Of a DNA stretch of 64,000 bases, positions 34,617-43,323 are shown piece by piece. Position 1 is the stretch's first letter. Every line of letters starts with the position of its first letter. The notes below the pieces were generated by a model. That model was not told the DNA's origin. It saw nothing but the letters and a program-made list of their open reading frames with translations, and ran no database searches. Source of the stretch: Clostridium_AI sp964409685 (GTDB taxonomy: Bacteria > Bacillota > Clostridia > Lachnospirales > Lachnospiraceae); assembly GCA_964409685.1 (NCBI GenBank), contig CAYPEJ010000020.1, positions 24,683 through 88,682 on the forward strand. Direction: 5' to 3'. Position numbers and translations under genes: made by a program.

Positions 34617-34643
34617 GGCATTTTTACAGATGACAAATATTAT
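34615..34643 (+). promoter_or_regulatory. promoter of chemoreceptor paralog 2
   Basis: TTGGCA (34615-34620), 17-nt spacer, TATTAT (34638-34643). The -35 begins at the end of the preceding terminator T-run. Confidence 0.6.
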
Positions 34644-34695
34644 ATATATAGATGTCTTATGATTTACCGCAATATGCAATAGGGAGGCTTTTTTT

Positions 34696-36414
34696 ATGAA
34701 ATGCAAATTTAGTATGAAAATCAAACTGTTACTGACTACATTTCTCTTAGTCTTTTTGATTTGTACTGTCCTAGGTTACACCTGTTATGCCTTCACAAAA
34801 GCAAAATATTTCGAAACAGCAAAAGACAATGCACTGACGTTATGCAAAGTTGCAAGCAAATCCATCGACGGTGATATATTTCAAACCCTTAAAATAGGTG
34901 ATGATGGAACAAAGAATTATAACACTATTCTCGAATCCCTAAAAACGATAAAAGAAGAAGCAAATTTAAAATACATTTATACCTTCGCATATATCAACAA
35001 CCAAATCTGCTACATCGTAGACGAAGACACCTCCAACACATCAAATAAAATCGGAGAACTCATCTCTGAATACGATATGAACCCTAGTATAAACCGAGCA
35101 TTCCAAGGCGAATCCATCGTCAACAACTTTGAAACATCCAAACAATTTGGTCACCTCTGCTCCGCATACACCCCAATCTACAATTCGCAAAACAAGATTG
35201 TCGGCATCCTATGCATCGACTACAGTGCCACTGGTATCGTCAACATTCTCGAAACACTGAGAAGCAAAATATTCTATCTCTGTATTAACTCACAAGTAGT
35301 TGCCATCATCCTAATCCTCCTTCTAATAAACGGCATTCTGAAACCATTAGCCTCCGTAAATAACAAAATTAGCGACCTAATCGACAACCAAGGCGACCTC
35401 ACTCAACAGATTCCAATTACCACCCATGACGAAGTTGGCACCATGGTTTTCGGTTTCAACAAATTCATCACACACATACATAACATAATCACCAACGTAG
35501 CCACCTCCACTGAAACCCTCTTCCACTCCGTCACCAGCACCCAACAAAACATGGAAGAAAGTGCCAAAGAATTTATCACCTTTACTAACACCCTCGAAGC
35601 GATGAGTGCCCAACTCGAAGAATCTACATCTAGCATTGCCTACATCAACGAATCCACCTCCTCCGTGTCCGATTCCATCACATCCATGAACCAAAACATC
35701 GTCTCTGGCACCAACATCGTACATAATATCAACCTAACCTCAATCGAATACAGAGACAACGCACTCACCGAATCCGAACGCGTAAAAAACCAAACCCGCC
35801 AACTCGCCCTAGCACTCCGCGACAAAATCGACCAATCCAAGTCCATCCAACTAATCGACAACCTAGCCCACGACATCCTCGACATTGCATCGCAAACCAA
35901 CCTATTATCACTTAACGCCAATATTGAAGCCGCCCGCGCTGGCGAAGCAGGAAAAGGATTCACCATCGTAGCCAATGAAATCTCTAAACTAGCGACCATA
36001 TCCGCTAATATAGCCAATGAAATCGAACAAATCAGCAAACAAGTAACTACAGCCATAAATGACCTTTCTACATCCAGCAATGAAATCATACAATTTCTAA
36101 TCGAAAATAACATGGCAGCTTACGACAAATTAACAGAAACCAGTAACCGCTATAAAGACGATGCACTACAAATCGAACAGATGTTAACAAACTTCCAAGA
36201 CAAATCATCTACCATCGAACAAGAGATTGCTTCCATCAAAGATTCCATCAACACGGTATATTTAAGTATTGAGGAAAATGCAATTAACATCAATGACCTT
36301 ACATCAACAGCTTCAAAATTGAATCAACTAATAGAGAGTACGAAACAATTAAGTAATGAGAATCAAACTATCGCAAATGTACTGAAGGGTGAGATTTGTA
36401 AGTTTACCATTTGA
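34696..36414 (+). CDS. methyl-accepting chemotaxis protein, paralog 2
   Basis: 572 residues, ATG start with GGGAGG upstream. Same order as paralog 1: TM1 about 10-30, Cache-like sensor (TASKSIDGDIFQTLKIGDDG-like residues, YIYTFAYINNQICYIVDEDT, CSAYTPIYNSQNKIVGILCI), TM2 about 190-212, HAMP, and signalling tip DILDIASQTNLLSLNANIEA, RAGEAGKGFTIVANEISKLA. From about 34950 to 36200 the coding strand is strikingly C-rich with C-ending codons (ATC, AAC, CTC, ACC), unlike paralog 1 and most neighbours; this also opens spurious long antisense frames. The sensor residues differ enough from paralog 1 to suggest another ligand. Confidence 0.93.
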   Translation: MKCKFSMKIKLLLTTFLLVFLICTVLGYTCYAFTKAKYFETAKDNALTLCKVASKSIDGDIFQTLKIGDDGTKNYNTILESLKTIKEEANLKYIYTFAYINNQICYIVDEDTSNTSNKIGELISEYDMNPSINRAFQGESIVNNFETSKQFGHLCSAYTPIYNSQNKIVGILCIDYSATGIVNILETLRSKIFYLCINSQVVAIILILLLINGILKPLASVNNKISDLIDNQGDLTQQIPITTHDEVGTMVFGFNKFITHIHNIITNVATSTETLFHSVTSTQQNMEESAKEFITFTNTLEAMSAQLEESTSSIAYINESTSSVSDSITSMNQNIVSGTNIVHNINLTSIEYRDNALTESERVKNQTRQLALALRDKIDQSKSIQLIDNLAHDILDIASQTNLLSLNANIEAARAGEAGKGFTIVANEISKLATISANIANEIEQISKQVTTAINDLSTSSNEIIQFLIENNMAAYDKLTETSNRYKDDALQIEQMLTNFQDKSSTIEQEIASIKDSINTVYLSIEENAININDLTSTASKLNQLIESTKQLSNENQTIANVLKGEICKFTI

Positions 36415-36432
36415 GGATGAAAATTGAGGATG

Positions 36433-36541
36433 AAAAAAAGTCAACATCTAACGATTCGCGCCTTTGTAGTCCCCCTGCCTTCCGTCTTACATAACCAAAA
36501 GGCAGGGACTACAATGAAGCAGTGAGTTAGATGTTGACTTT
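36433..36541 (-). repeat. structured 3' element, copy A (downstream of GH9)
   Basis: On the minus strand it starts 5 nt after the GH9 stop and ends in T7 (36433-36439). Outer stem 36437-36452 with 36526-36541 is 16 bp perfect; inner stem 36464-36473 with 36505-36514 is 10 bp perfect, topped by a TGCCTT/AAGGCA hairpin. The two stems are separated by an 11x11 internal loop (plus-strand 36453-36463 GATTCGCGCCT and 36515-36525 TGAAGCAGTGA). The internal loop and inner stem recur at 49857-49970. The T-run makes terminator activity likely; the conserved loop implies something more. Confidence 0.8.
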
Positions 36542-36546
36542 CCTGT

Positions 36547-39500
36547 CTATTTTACAAGTTTATCATCGTAGTAGATATTTACATTTCCGTCTAGAAGTTC
36601 TTCCATGGAGGTCCAATCGTTGCTGTTTAGTCGAGTTTCCACGGTAATAATTCCGTTTGGTGCTACTGTGATAGCTTCGTTTAGTGAAATTTCTACGTAG
36701 TAACCTGCGTAGGTTTTTACGAATTCGCTGGTTACTGCAGAGTTAAATGAGGTGTACCATGGGGCGTCTGTCGTATTAACTGCGGCGTGGTCGCACCAGA
36801 ATTGTAGGTCTTCTGCATCTTTCTCTGTGAAGTAGTAGCGGATCTTTATCTTGGAGGTGTCGATTGATTGGTCACCATCTACGGTTAGGTTGAAGGTTTG
36901 TTTTAGACTGCCACCATCGATTGTAGTTGCTACGTTTGTTTTGATGCTCGCATCTGAGATTTCGTCAGAGTTGTCAACGAATTTCATTTCAGCTAATGCT
37001 CGTACTAATGTGGAGTTCCAGTAGATGTCTACTTCATTGGTGGAGTAGGATTCTACGTGATCCATATAGCATTTTGCTGGGGCTTTGCCTGATAAGTAAG
37101 CCTTAGCGTAGTTGTCTTCTAGGTTTTTGTTTGGTCCACCTACTAGTGCACCTTTGATGGCTTCGCCAGCCACTACGGATGGTCTGTGGTGTGGGTTTTG
37201 TGGTGTAATGTCACCGTAGCCTGTTACATAAGACATACCTTTGGCATTTTTACCTAGGACATAGTTTACGTGTTCTTTGGCGTATGTTAGGTATTCTTCG
37301 TTGCCTGTTACGTTGTAGGCGTCTACTAGGATGCTGGCGTTATTTAAAGTTGACATATTGCTACCCCAGTAGTAGTTTAGACCGTTAGCGATTTCGTATC
37401 CGTCGGTTTTGGCTAATGCTACAAAACTATCAGCTTGCTCGATGATGGAATCTTGGATGGCTTGGGCTGTGGCTTCGTCTTGGTTCGCGGATGTTAGGTA
37501 GATGCTGTTACCGTAGCTGCCTACTGTTTGCCAACCGTATTCGGTTTTTACGCCTTCTGCTACCATAGCTTTGAAGTCATCATGATATTTGCTGTCACCT
37601 GTGGCTTTGTATAGGGATGCGGCTGCCCAGTAGCGTTCATCACTGTCGTTGTTGTCGCCGTATTCACCTGTAGCAATGCCTTCTGGATTTTTTACTGGTG
37701 TGTTTGGTTGGTCTGCTAAGTAATCATATGCTTTTTCACCGGCTGCTAGACAGGTTTCTGCGAAGTCTTTGTCAATGTCTTTAAATGCTTCATAGCCCAT
37801 TCCCATGATAGCAGCGAAGTCGCCTGTTGCAGTTGTCGTAATTGGACAAATGATTAATTCGCCTGTTTCTTCGTCAGCTGCGATATTGCCTGGGAAGTTG
37901 GCTGTAGTTACTTTATGGTATACACCACCGTTTTCTTTGTTTTGCATTTTCATAAGCCATTCTAATTGTCCACGGATTTCGTCGAGCATATCGGATTGTC
38001 CATTTCCGCTTTCTGGAATGTTGTAGCTATCTGTAAATGCGTATGGATTTGCTTGGTAGGCGATCATTAGGTCGGCTACTGCTTTGGCTGTTGCAACTAC
38101 GTAACGACCATAGTCACCAGCGTCGTGCCATCCACCTGATACATCCATGTATTCTTCTGTTCCGTAGATTCTTGCTAGTTCTTGGTGACAATCACCGTGC
38201 GCAAAGTTACCTGCTAGGTCTTCTGTTAGTGCATCGCCACATCTTTGTAAATAGAAGAATCTTAGGGAGTCTTGTAATAGGTTTTCAAAGATTTCATCGC
38301 CGATTTCGAACTCATAGGATGTGCCTAAGCCTTCGATTTCTACATAATAGTTGCCTGGTTCGGTGACGGACGAGAAGTCTGCTAGATAGTTCGTTTCTTC
38401 TGCTGCTTCTGTATAGATAGCTTCGCTTAGTTGTCCTTCGTATACAACACTGCCGTCTTCTACTTTAATTACTTTGAATGTGGAGCCTACATTTTCACCA
38501 CGTACTACGGCAACTTTTCTGGCATCGGTTTTATAGCCTACTTGATTGATATTTATAGTATTTTCTACTTCACTGTCGTCTTCATATACGATGTCGCTTC
38601 CGTCTACTAATTGTAAGTCTACATTATCTATTGTAACAATGTGTGGTGCTAGATCTTCGTCGTTGTAAATACCCATATTGAAGAATAGTGCTGGGGCTTT
38701 ATCTGTGTCTTCTACCATGGTGAAATCAATTGTAATAGTTTGAACGTCTTCCGATACGCTGATTTTGTCGCTGATATATGCGTGGTAGTCGCCACCATTC
38801 ATTTGAATACCGTATTCTAATTCACGGGCTACTGTGGAGCTAATGTCGAAGGATAGACGATATTTTCCGTTTTGATATAGGGTAAATCCTGAGCCACAAC
38901 TTGCTTGTACACTGTAGTTTAGAGTTCCTACGCTTTCAATATCACAGATTAAGGCGCCGTCTTTTGGTCCGATTACGGCTTTACCGCCATCTGTTGTGTA
39001 GCTTCCCCAGTTACTTGCATCGCCTTCAAAATCACCACTTGGGATTAAGTTTACGTTTTCTTCTTGTTTTTCTACAGTTGTCTTAATATCGCTTCCATCT
39101 GTTAGTTGCAAATCTACATTATCAATGGTTACAACATGTGCTGCTAAATCTTCATCATTGTAAATACCCATGTTGAAGAATAGGGCTGGGGCACGGTCTG
39201 TATCGTCTGTCATGGTGAATTCGATTGTAATTCTTTGTGTTTCTTCGTTTACTGCGATATGATCGCTTACGTATGCATGGTAGTCTCCACCATTTAGTTG
39301 GATACCGTATTCTAATTCACGAGCTACTGTGGAACTGATATCAAAGGATAAACGGTATTTTCCGTTTTGATATAGCATGAATCCTGAACCACAACTTGCT
39401 TGTACGCTGTAATTTAATGTCCCTACGCTTGCGATATCACATACTAGGGCACCATCCTTTTGTTCGATAGTTGCTTTACCACCATCTGTTGTGTAGCTTC

Positions 39501-40161
39501 CCCAGCAGTCGGATACTTCGTCAAATGTTCCGTTTGGAATGATGTTGACATTTTCTTCAATACCGTTACTAGAACCTTTAATATCACTGCCATCGATTAG
39601 TTCTAGGTTAGCATTGTCGATGGTTACGGTATGCGCTGCAAGGTCTACTCCATGTGTACCCATGTTAAAGAAAAGGGCTGGGGCTAGATCTGTTTCACTT
39701 GTCATAGTAAATTCAACGCTTACTGTTTGTGTTTCTGAATCAACACTGATTTGTTTGCTTACGTATGAGCGATAATCGCCACCGTTCATTTGGATTCCAT
39801 ATGTAAGATCGCGTGCTTCTGTTGAATTGATATCGAATGTTAAGCGGTATTTTCCACCTTCGTATAAACCAAATCCAGAGTTACAGCAAGCTTGTACGCT
39901 CCATGCTACTGTTCCGACATTTGCAATGTCACATACTAAGGCACCGTCTTTTTGTTCAAATGTAGCTTCGCCACCATCTGCTGCCCATCCTCCCCAACTA
40001 TCGGATACGGATTCAAAGTCTCCGTTTGGTAATAAATTCACATTTTCCTCTTGAACAGCTGCTGTTACAGATACTGTTTTTGTAAATGGTGTTGCTGTAA
40101 TCATTCCTGCAACCATTACCCCTGCTAATAAAAATGCAATTTTTCGTCTAATGTTATGCAT
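36547..40161 (-). CDS. secreted multimodular GH9 cellulase with three tandem CBM4-like modules and CBM3-like C-terminus
   Basis: 1204 residues. Signal peptide about 1-35; three tandem CBM4/9-like modules at residues 38-194, 202-359 and 367-524 (each starts EENVNLLPNGDFE-like and ends VTIDNVDLQLVDGSDI-like); an Ig-like N-terminal GH9 cap domain (about 535-620, ININQVGYKTDARKVAVV); GH9 (alpha/alpha)6 barrel (about 625-1060) with catalytic Asp residues in SGGWHDAGDYGRYV, the NPHHRPS motif and acid Glu in TNEVDIYWN; a C-terminal CBM3-like module (about 1075-1204, IRYYFTEKDAEDLQFWCDHA). A processive or endo-acting cellulase. GAGGAGG lies 8 nt before the ATG. Copy A follows directly. Confidence 0.95.
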   Translation of the reverse strand: MHNIRRKIAFLLAGVMVAGMITATPFTKTVSVTAAVQEENVNLLPNGDFESVSDSWGGWAADGGEATFEQKDGALVCDIANVGTVAWSVQACCNSGFGLYEGGKYRLTFDINSTEARDLTYGIQMNGGDYRSYVSKQISVDSETQTVSVEFTMTSETDLAPALFFNMGTHGVDLAAHTVTIDNANLELIDGSDIKGSSNGIEENVNIIPNGTFDEVSDCWGSYTTDGGKATIEQKDGALVCDIASVGTLNYSVQASCGSGFMLYQNGKYRLSFDISSTVARELEYGIQLNGGDYHAYVSDHIAVNEETQRITIEFTMTDDTDRAPALFFNMGIYNDEDLAAHVVTIDNVDLQLTDGSDIKTTVEKQEENVNLIPSGDFEGDASNWGSYTTDGGKAVIGPKDGALICDIESVGTLNYSVQASCGSGFTLYQNGKYRLSFDISSTVARELEYGIQMNGGDYHAYISDKISVSEDVQTITIDFTMVEDTDKAPALFFNMGIYNDEDLAPHIVTIDNVDLQLVDGSDIVYEDDSEVENTININQVGYKTDARKVAVVRGENVGSTFKVIKVEDGSVVYEGQLSEAIYTEAAEETNYLADFSSVTEPGNYYVEIEGLGTSYEFEIGDEIFENLLQDSLRFFYLQRCGDALTEDLAGNFAHGDCHQELARIYGTEEYMDVSGGWHDAGDYGRYVVATAKAVADLMIAYQANPYAFTDSYNIPESGNGQSDMLDEIRGQLEWLMKMQNKENGGVYHKVTTANFPGNIAADEETGELIICPITTTATGDFAAIMGMGYEAFKDIDKDFAETCLAAGEKAYDYLADQPNTPVKNPEGIATGEYGDNNDSDERYWAAASLYKATGDSKYHDDFKAMVAEGVKTEYGWQTVGSYGNSIYLTSANQDEATAQAIQDSIIEQADSFVALAKTDGYEIANGLNYYWGSNMSTLNNASILVDAYNVTGNEEYLTYAKEHVNYVLGKNAKGMSYVTGYGDITPQNPHHRPSVVAGEAIKGALVGGPNKNLEDNYAKAYLSGKAPAKCYMDHVESYSTNEVDIYWNSTLVRALAEMKFVDNSDEISDASIKTNVATTIDGGSLKQTFNLTVDGDQSIDTSKIKIRYYFTEKDAEDLQFWCDHAAVNTTDAPWYTSFNSAVTSEFVKTYAGYYVEISLNEAITVAPNGIITVETRLNSNDWTSMEELLDGNVNIYYDDKLVK
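38590..39063 (-). repeat. GH9 internal repeat, module 3
   Basis: Codes residues 367-524. Very close to module 2 at the DNA level (shared runs such as GGTAAATACCG-type codons through SCGSGFTLYQNGKYRLSFD). Confidence 0.85.
39085..39558 (-). repeat. GH9 internal repeat, module 2
   Basis: Codes residues 202-359, same length and ends as modules 1 and 3; most similar to module 3. Confidence 0.85.
39580..40050 (-). repeat. GH9 internal repeat, module 1
   Basis: Codes residues 38-194; the most divergent copy (WGGWAADGGEA where the others have WGSYTTDGGKA, and one residue shorter). Confidence 0.85.
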
Positions 40162-40318
40162 GTAAAAATCCTCCTCATTGTTCTCTAAATGATGACGATT
40201 GAAATCGCCTTCTGCTATTTTTATATAACGTTCGAACTAAAATTAAAAGGGATTTTGTGCAATGTGTTGTATTCTTTGATATGAATTGTAAAGTGAATCT
40301 ATAATAATAAATTTCAAC

Positions 40319-40906
40319 CTATTTTATAATAAAAATGCGCTCTACTTCCGCAACTTCTCCATCTTCTAAGCTTAAATGTGGATTGAATTCGATCTGTTCT
40401 TCTCCATATTGAATAGTAACCTTAGAAGAAGAAATGATATCACTGATGTTACAGCATAATAATATTGGTTTTTCTGTGGTTGTGATTTTATTGGTTGGTA
40501 CTAATTCACCATCGTCGGTCATTTCAACGTGTTCCACAGTGATTTTTGTTCCTATGTATTTCGGAATAATTGCATACCATTCACAATTGTCTTGTTCTGC
40601 AACAACTTCGAAAATATCTTGTTCTAATTCGTATTTTTGAAGAAATGATGATAAATTTGTGTTCATCTCTTGATTGCCGCCACCTAAGAAAAACATAGCT
40701 GCTAGATTTTGGTCGTTGGAATCATCGAATTTATAGTACATGGATACTGTTTGTTCATCTGATATTTGACCAAAAACATCTTGAGAAACAGCTGGTTCGT
40801 TACTTGTTGTTGCATTACTGTTGTTTGAACCACAAGCAGTTAAGCCTAGCATACAAGCGATTCCTAGTGTAAATAAATGCTTTTTCAGTTGTTGTTTTTG
40901 TCTCAT
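40319..40906 (-). CDS. lipoprotein of unknown function
   Basis: 195 residues from ATG 40906 (GGGAG 7 nt upstream). Lipobox LTAC after a hydrophobic signal (FTLGIACMLGLTACG), then a Ser/Asn/Thr-rich tether and a soluble domain of about 150 residues (VSMYYKFDDSNDQNLAAMFF, ITVEHVEMTDDGELVPTNKI). No domain recognised. The mature protein would be anchored on the outer face of the membrane. It follows the GH9 gene's promoter region in the same direction, without evidence of co-transcription. Confidence 0.8.
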   Translation of the reverse strand: MRQKQQLKKHLFTLGIACMLGLTACGSNNSNATTSNEPAVSQDVFGQISDEQTVSMYYKFDDSNDQNLAAMFFLGGGNQEMNTNLSSFLQKYELEQDIFEVVAEQDNCEWYAIIPKYIGTKITVEHVEMTDDGELVPTNKITTTEKPILLCCNISDIISSSKVTIQYGEEQIEFNPHLSLEDGEVAEVERIFIIK

Positions 40907-40963
40907 TCTCCTACTCCCATCTATATTTATTATACACAAACATTATATCATGAATGTCAAATG

Positions 40964-41506
40964 TTAATTCGTGCGATATTTGCGGTAGTAAAAATAACTA
41001 TCACTTTCCATGTTTGGCTGTGCGTGTCCTATCGGTGTTCTTTTCTCGAATAATTCAAACCCTGCTTTCTCTGCCACTTTACAGGACGCAGTGTTGGCAC
41101 AGTCGATTGTAAGAATGAAATATGGTAAATCAGATACTGATATACACCACTCAAATAATGCTTGTAGTGCTTCCGTTGCATAACCATTTCCTTGATAATC
41201 TTCGTCGATAAAGTATGCCATTTCTACCTCATTTACGGTTTCTTCTAAACCCATTCCTACCATGCCAATTAGTAAATCATTTTCTTTTAGAACTACGGCA
41301 TATCGCTTATTTTTATAGACATCTTTGGAATCTTTCTGAGTTTGATGCCAATCAATATAGCCGTGAAATGCTTCAGGAGATGGGCTATTTTCAGACCAGT
41401 CTTTCATAAATCGTACTACGTTAGTCTGCCATACAATTTTAAATAATTGTGGTTCGTCCTTTCGTTCTAAATCACGAATGATGAGTCTTTCTGTTTCGAT
41501 GTACAT
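40964..41506 (-). CDS. GNAT-family N-acetyltransferase (RimJ/RimL-like)
   Basis: 180 residues from ATG 41506 (AGGAGG upstream). Starts MYIETERLIIRDLERKDEPQ, the standard opening of RimJ/RimL-type GNATs; the acetyl-CoA-binding region is VEMAYFIDEDYQGNGYATEA and the C-terminal motif is CANTASCKVAEKAGFELFEK. It transfers an acetyl group to a protein N-terminus or small amine; the substrate is unknown. It lies 82 bp upstream of the methyltransferase gene's end, all three small genes reading leftwards. Confidence 0.9.
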   Translation of the reverse strand: MYIETERLIIRDLERKDEPQLFKIVWQTNVVRFMKDWSENSPSPEAFHGYIDWHQTQKDSKDVYKNKRYAVVLKENDLLIGMVGMGLEETVNEVEMAYFIDEDYQGNGYATEALQALFEWCISVSDLPYFILTIDCANTASCKVAEKAGFELFEKRTPIGHAQPNMESDSYFYYRKYRTN

Positions 41507-41587
41507 GTAATTTCCTCCTACTATTCTTTCTAAGATTTTTTTCAAAAACTTTGTATAAATCAAATATAAATGATTACAAATCCCTCT

Positions 41588-42040
41588 CTATTTTCTTTCA
41601 ATATTTAATAAATACTGCTTTACTTCTAGTCCTGCATTATATCCGCCTAACGTTCCATCAGCACTAATTACTCGGTGACATGGAATGATTATCATAATCG
41701 GATTTTTACTATTTGCTTGTCCGACGGATTGACATGCTCTTGGATTATTAATTTTTGTAGCGATGTCTTTATAGCAGCAAGTTGTTCCATATGGAATCGT
41801 ACATAATGCATTCCATACTTGCTTTTGAAATGGAGTTCCTTTTGGGTCTAAAGGTAATTCAAATGTTGTTCGCTTCTTATCAAAATACTCTTTAAGTTGT
41901 CTTTTTGCTTCTTGTAATACAGGGCTTGTCGATTCCTGTTCGCTATGATTCATGGATAAGTAAACTCTTGTGATGTGCTCATTTTCTTCTTCGATACAAA
42001 GGATTCCAATTGGGGAATCTAAGTAACAAATATGTTTCAT
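41588..42040 (-). CDS. ogt: methylated-DNA--protein-cysteine methyltransferase (O6-alkylguanine repair)
   Basis: 150 residues. Active-site motif IIPCHRVI with acceptor Cys121, preceded by the helix-turn-helix RACQSVGQANSKNPI and VWNALCTIPYGTTCCYKDIA. It moves the alkyl group from O6-methylguanine to its own Cys in a suicidal reaction. The length is that of the Ogt/MGMT single-domain form; no Ada regulatory domain is present. AAAAGGAG precedes the ATG. Confidence 0.93.
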   Translation of the reverse strand: MKHICYLDSPIGILCIEEENEHITRVYLSMNHSEQESTSPVLQEAKRQLKEYFDKKRTTFELPLDPKGTPFQKQVWNALCTIPYGTTCCYKDIATKINNPRACQSVGQANSKNPIMIIIPCHRVISADGTLGGYNAGLEVKQYLLNIERK

Positions 42041-42115
42041 ATTAAATCTCCTTTTAATCTGTTAGCCCAAATTGTTTTACTACGATATCATCATCTACTT
42101 TGAAATAGTGTAAAT

Positions 42116-42154
42116 AGAAACTGCTCCCTGTTACCCAAACAAGAAGCAGTTTCT
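42116..42154. terminator. hairpin after the soluble chemoreceptor
   Basis: AGAAACTGCT (42116-42125) and AGCAGTTTCT (42145-42154), 10 bp. T-runs are poor on both strands, so termination is uncertain. Confidence 0.4.
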
Positions 42155-42177
42155 CACATAGCTATATCAATTCTCTC

Positions 42178-43023
42178 CTACAACTTCTCCGCTAACTCAT
42201 GTAACTTTTCAATAATCCCTTTTACTTCCTCCATCGTCGACGTCAACGTCTTCACAACTTCCGCCTGTTTCTCTGACACTCCATTAATCTTATCCAACCC
42301 CGTATCTATCTCCGTAATATTCGTGGAAATATCCTTGATAATGCCATCAATCTGTGTAATTGACTCCTTGGATGTAACAGACAACTTCTGTATCTCTTTC
42401 GCAACAACGCCAAACCCTCTTCCTGCCTCACCAGTTCTTGCAGCCTCGATTGACGCATTTAATCCAAGTAAATTGGTTTTATTGGAAATACCTTGAATAA
42501 TCCCGACAATCGCATCTGTGTCCTTTGCCTTATGCGTCATTTCATTTGTTTTATGTAATAATTCTTGATTCATGGACAGCATATCGTTCACTCCTGTAGA
42601 AACATTATCTACTACCTCCGACAAACCCAATGATGCCTTCTCTAAAATTCCAACAATCTGATTCAATTCAAAACGATTGTTCAAATGAATTGCAATGGCT
42701 AGTACACCAACGGCTTCTTTTTCATCATTATCCAAAATTGGGAAGAAATAGCATTTCGCACCATTGGCGCTGGACTTTTCCATAATATTGAGAGGAATTT
42801 CCGCCACAATATACTGTTTTTGTCGCATAACTTGTTCGAAATTCTTATTAATTGGATCTCCTATTTTATAAGGTAATTTAAATTCCTCTCCCATTTTTAA
42901 AAAAATAAAATGTTCTTTATCTGTGACGGCAATACAAACTTCGTCATTGTATATTGTACTAATACAGGGAATCAAGTTGCAAGCTGTTCTTAATACTGGA
43001 TGTTCAATATTACTTTCTAACAT
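42178..43023 (-). CDS. soluble methyl-accepting chemotaxis-type protein
   Basis: 281 residues without any transmembrane segment. The N-terminal sensor half (1-120) begins MLESNIEHPVLRTACNLIPC and includes KCYFFPILDNDEKEAVGVLA, a PAS/GAF-like pattern; the C-terminal half is a short signalling coil with tip GISNKTNLLGLNASIEAART followed by GEAGRGFGVVAKEIQKL. HAMP and methylation helices are minimal. Such soluble receptors sense internal state and may couple to CheA or act independently. The coding region is rich in plus-strand C, as in the GH2 gene. Confidence 0.9.
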   Translation of the reverse strand: MLESNIEHPVLRTACNLIPCISTIYNDEVCIAVTDKEHFIFLKMGEEFKLPYKIGDPINKNFEQVMRQKQYIVAEIPLNIMEKSSANGAKCYFFPILDNDEKEAVGVLAIAIHLNNRFELNQIVGILEKASLGLSEVVDNVSTGVNDMLSMNQELLHKTNEMTHKAKDTDAIVGIIQGISNKTNLLGLNASIEAARTGEAGRGFGVVAKEIQKLSVTSKESITQIDGIIKDISTNITEIDTGLDKINGVSEKQAEVVKTLTSTMEEVKGIIEKLHELAEKL

Positions 43024-43323
43024 GTTCTATCACTCCTAATGCGTATTTGTAACCCTTCTTACAGGATATTCTTTGACAAAATCTTGCATTCATATTCCAA
43101 ATCTTTATCCTGTACTCGTTACATTATTTAGTATACCATATATAGATTGCAAATGCTACATTTTACAAAACATTACAATTACTACAAAATACATAATACA
43201 ACATATCCATAACTCCATCCACTTCAATCAGAACCCAATTTCCATCTTCCCTAACTTCACAATTTGAGTTAAAATCAAAATAGTACTGTATAAAACAACG
43301 TAAGAAAGCAGGATTGATGATTC
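43024..43323. other. 300-bp divergent intergenic region
   Basis: Separates the soluble chemoreceptor (-) from the YesM-type kinase (+). A TATAAA near 43289 with TTGAGT at 43264 is a loose plus-strand promoter candidate. No gene or clear operator found. Confidence 0.4.

Noticed and set aside
35377..36113. Long antisense open frames opposite chemoreceptor paralog 2
   Set aside because: They result from the C-rich codon use of the real gene on the plus strand; no ribosome sites or domain character.
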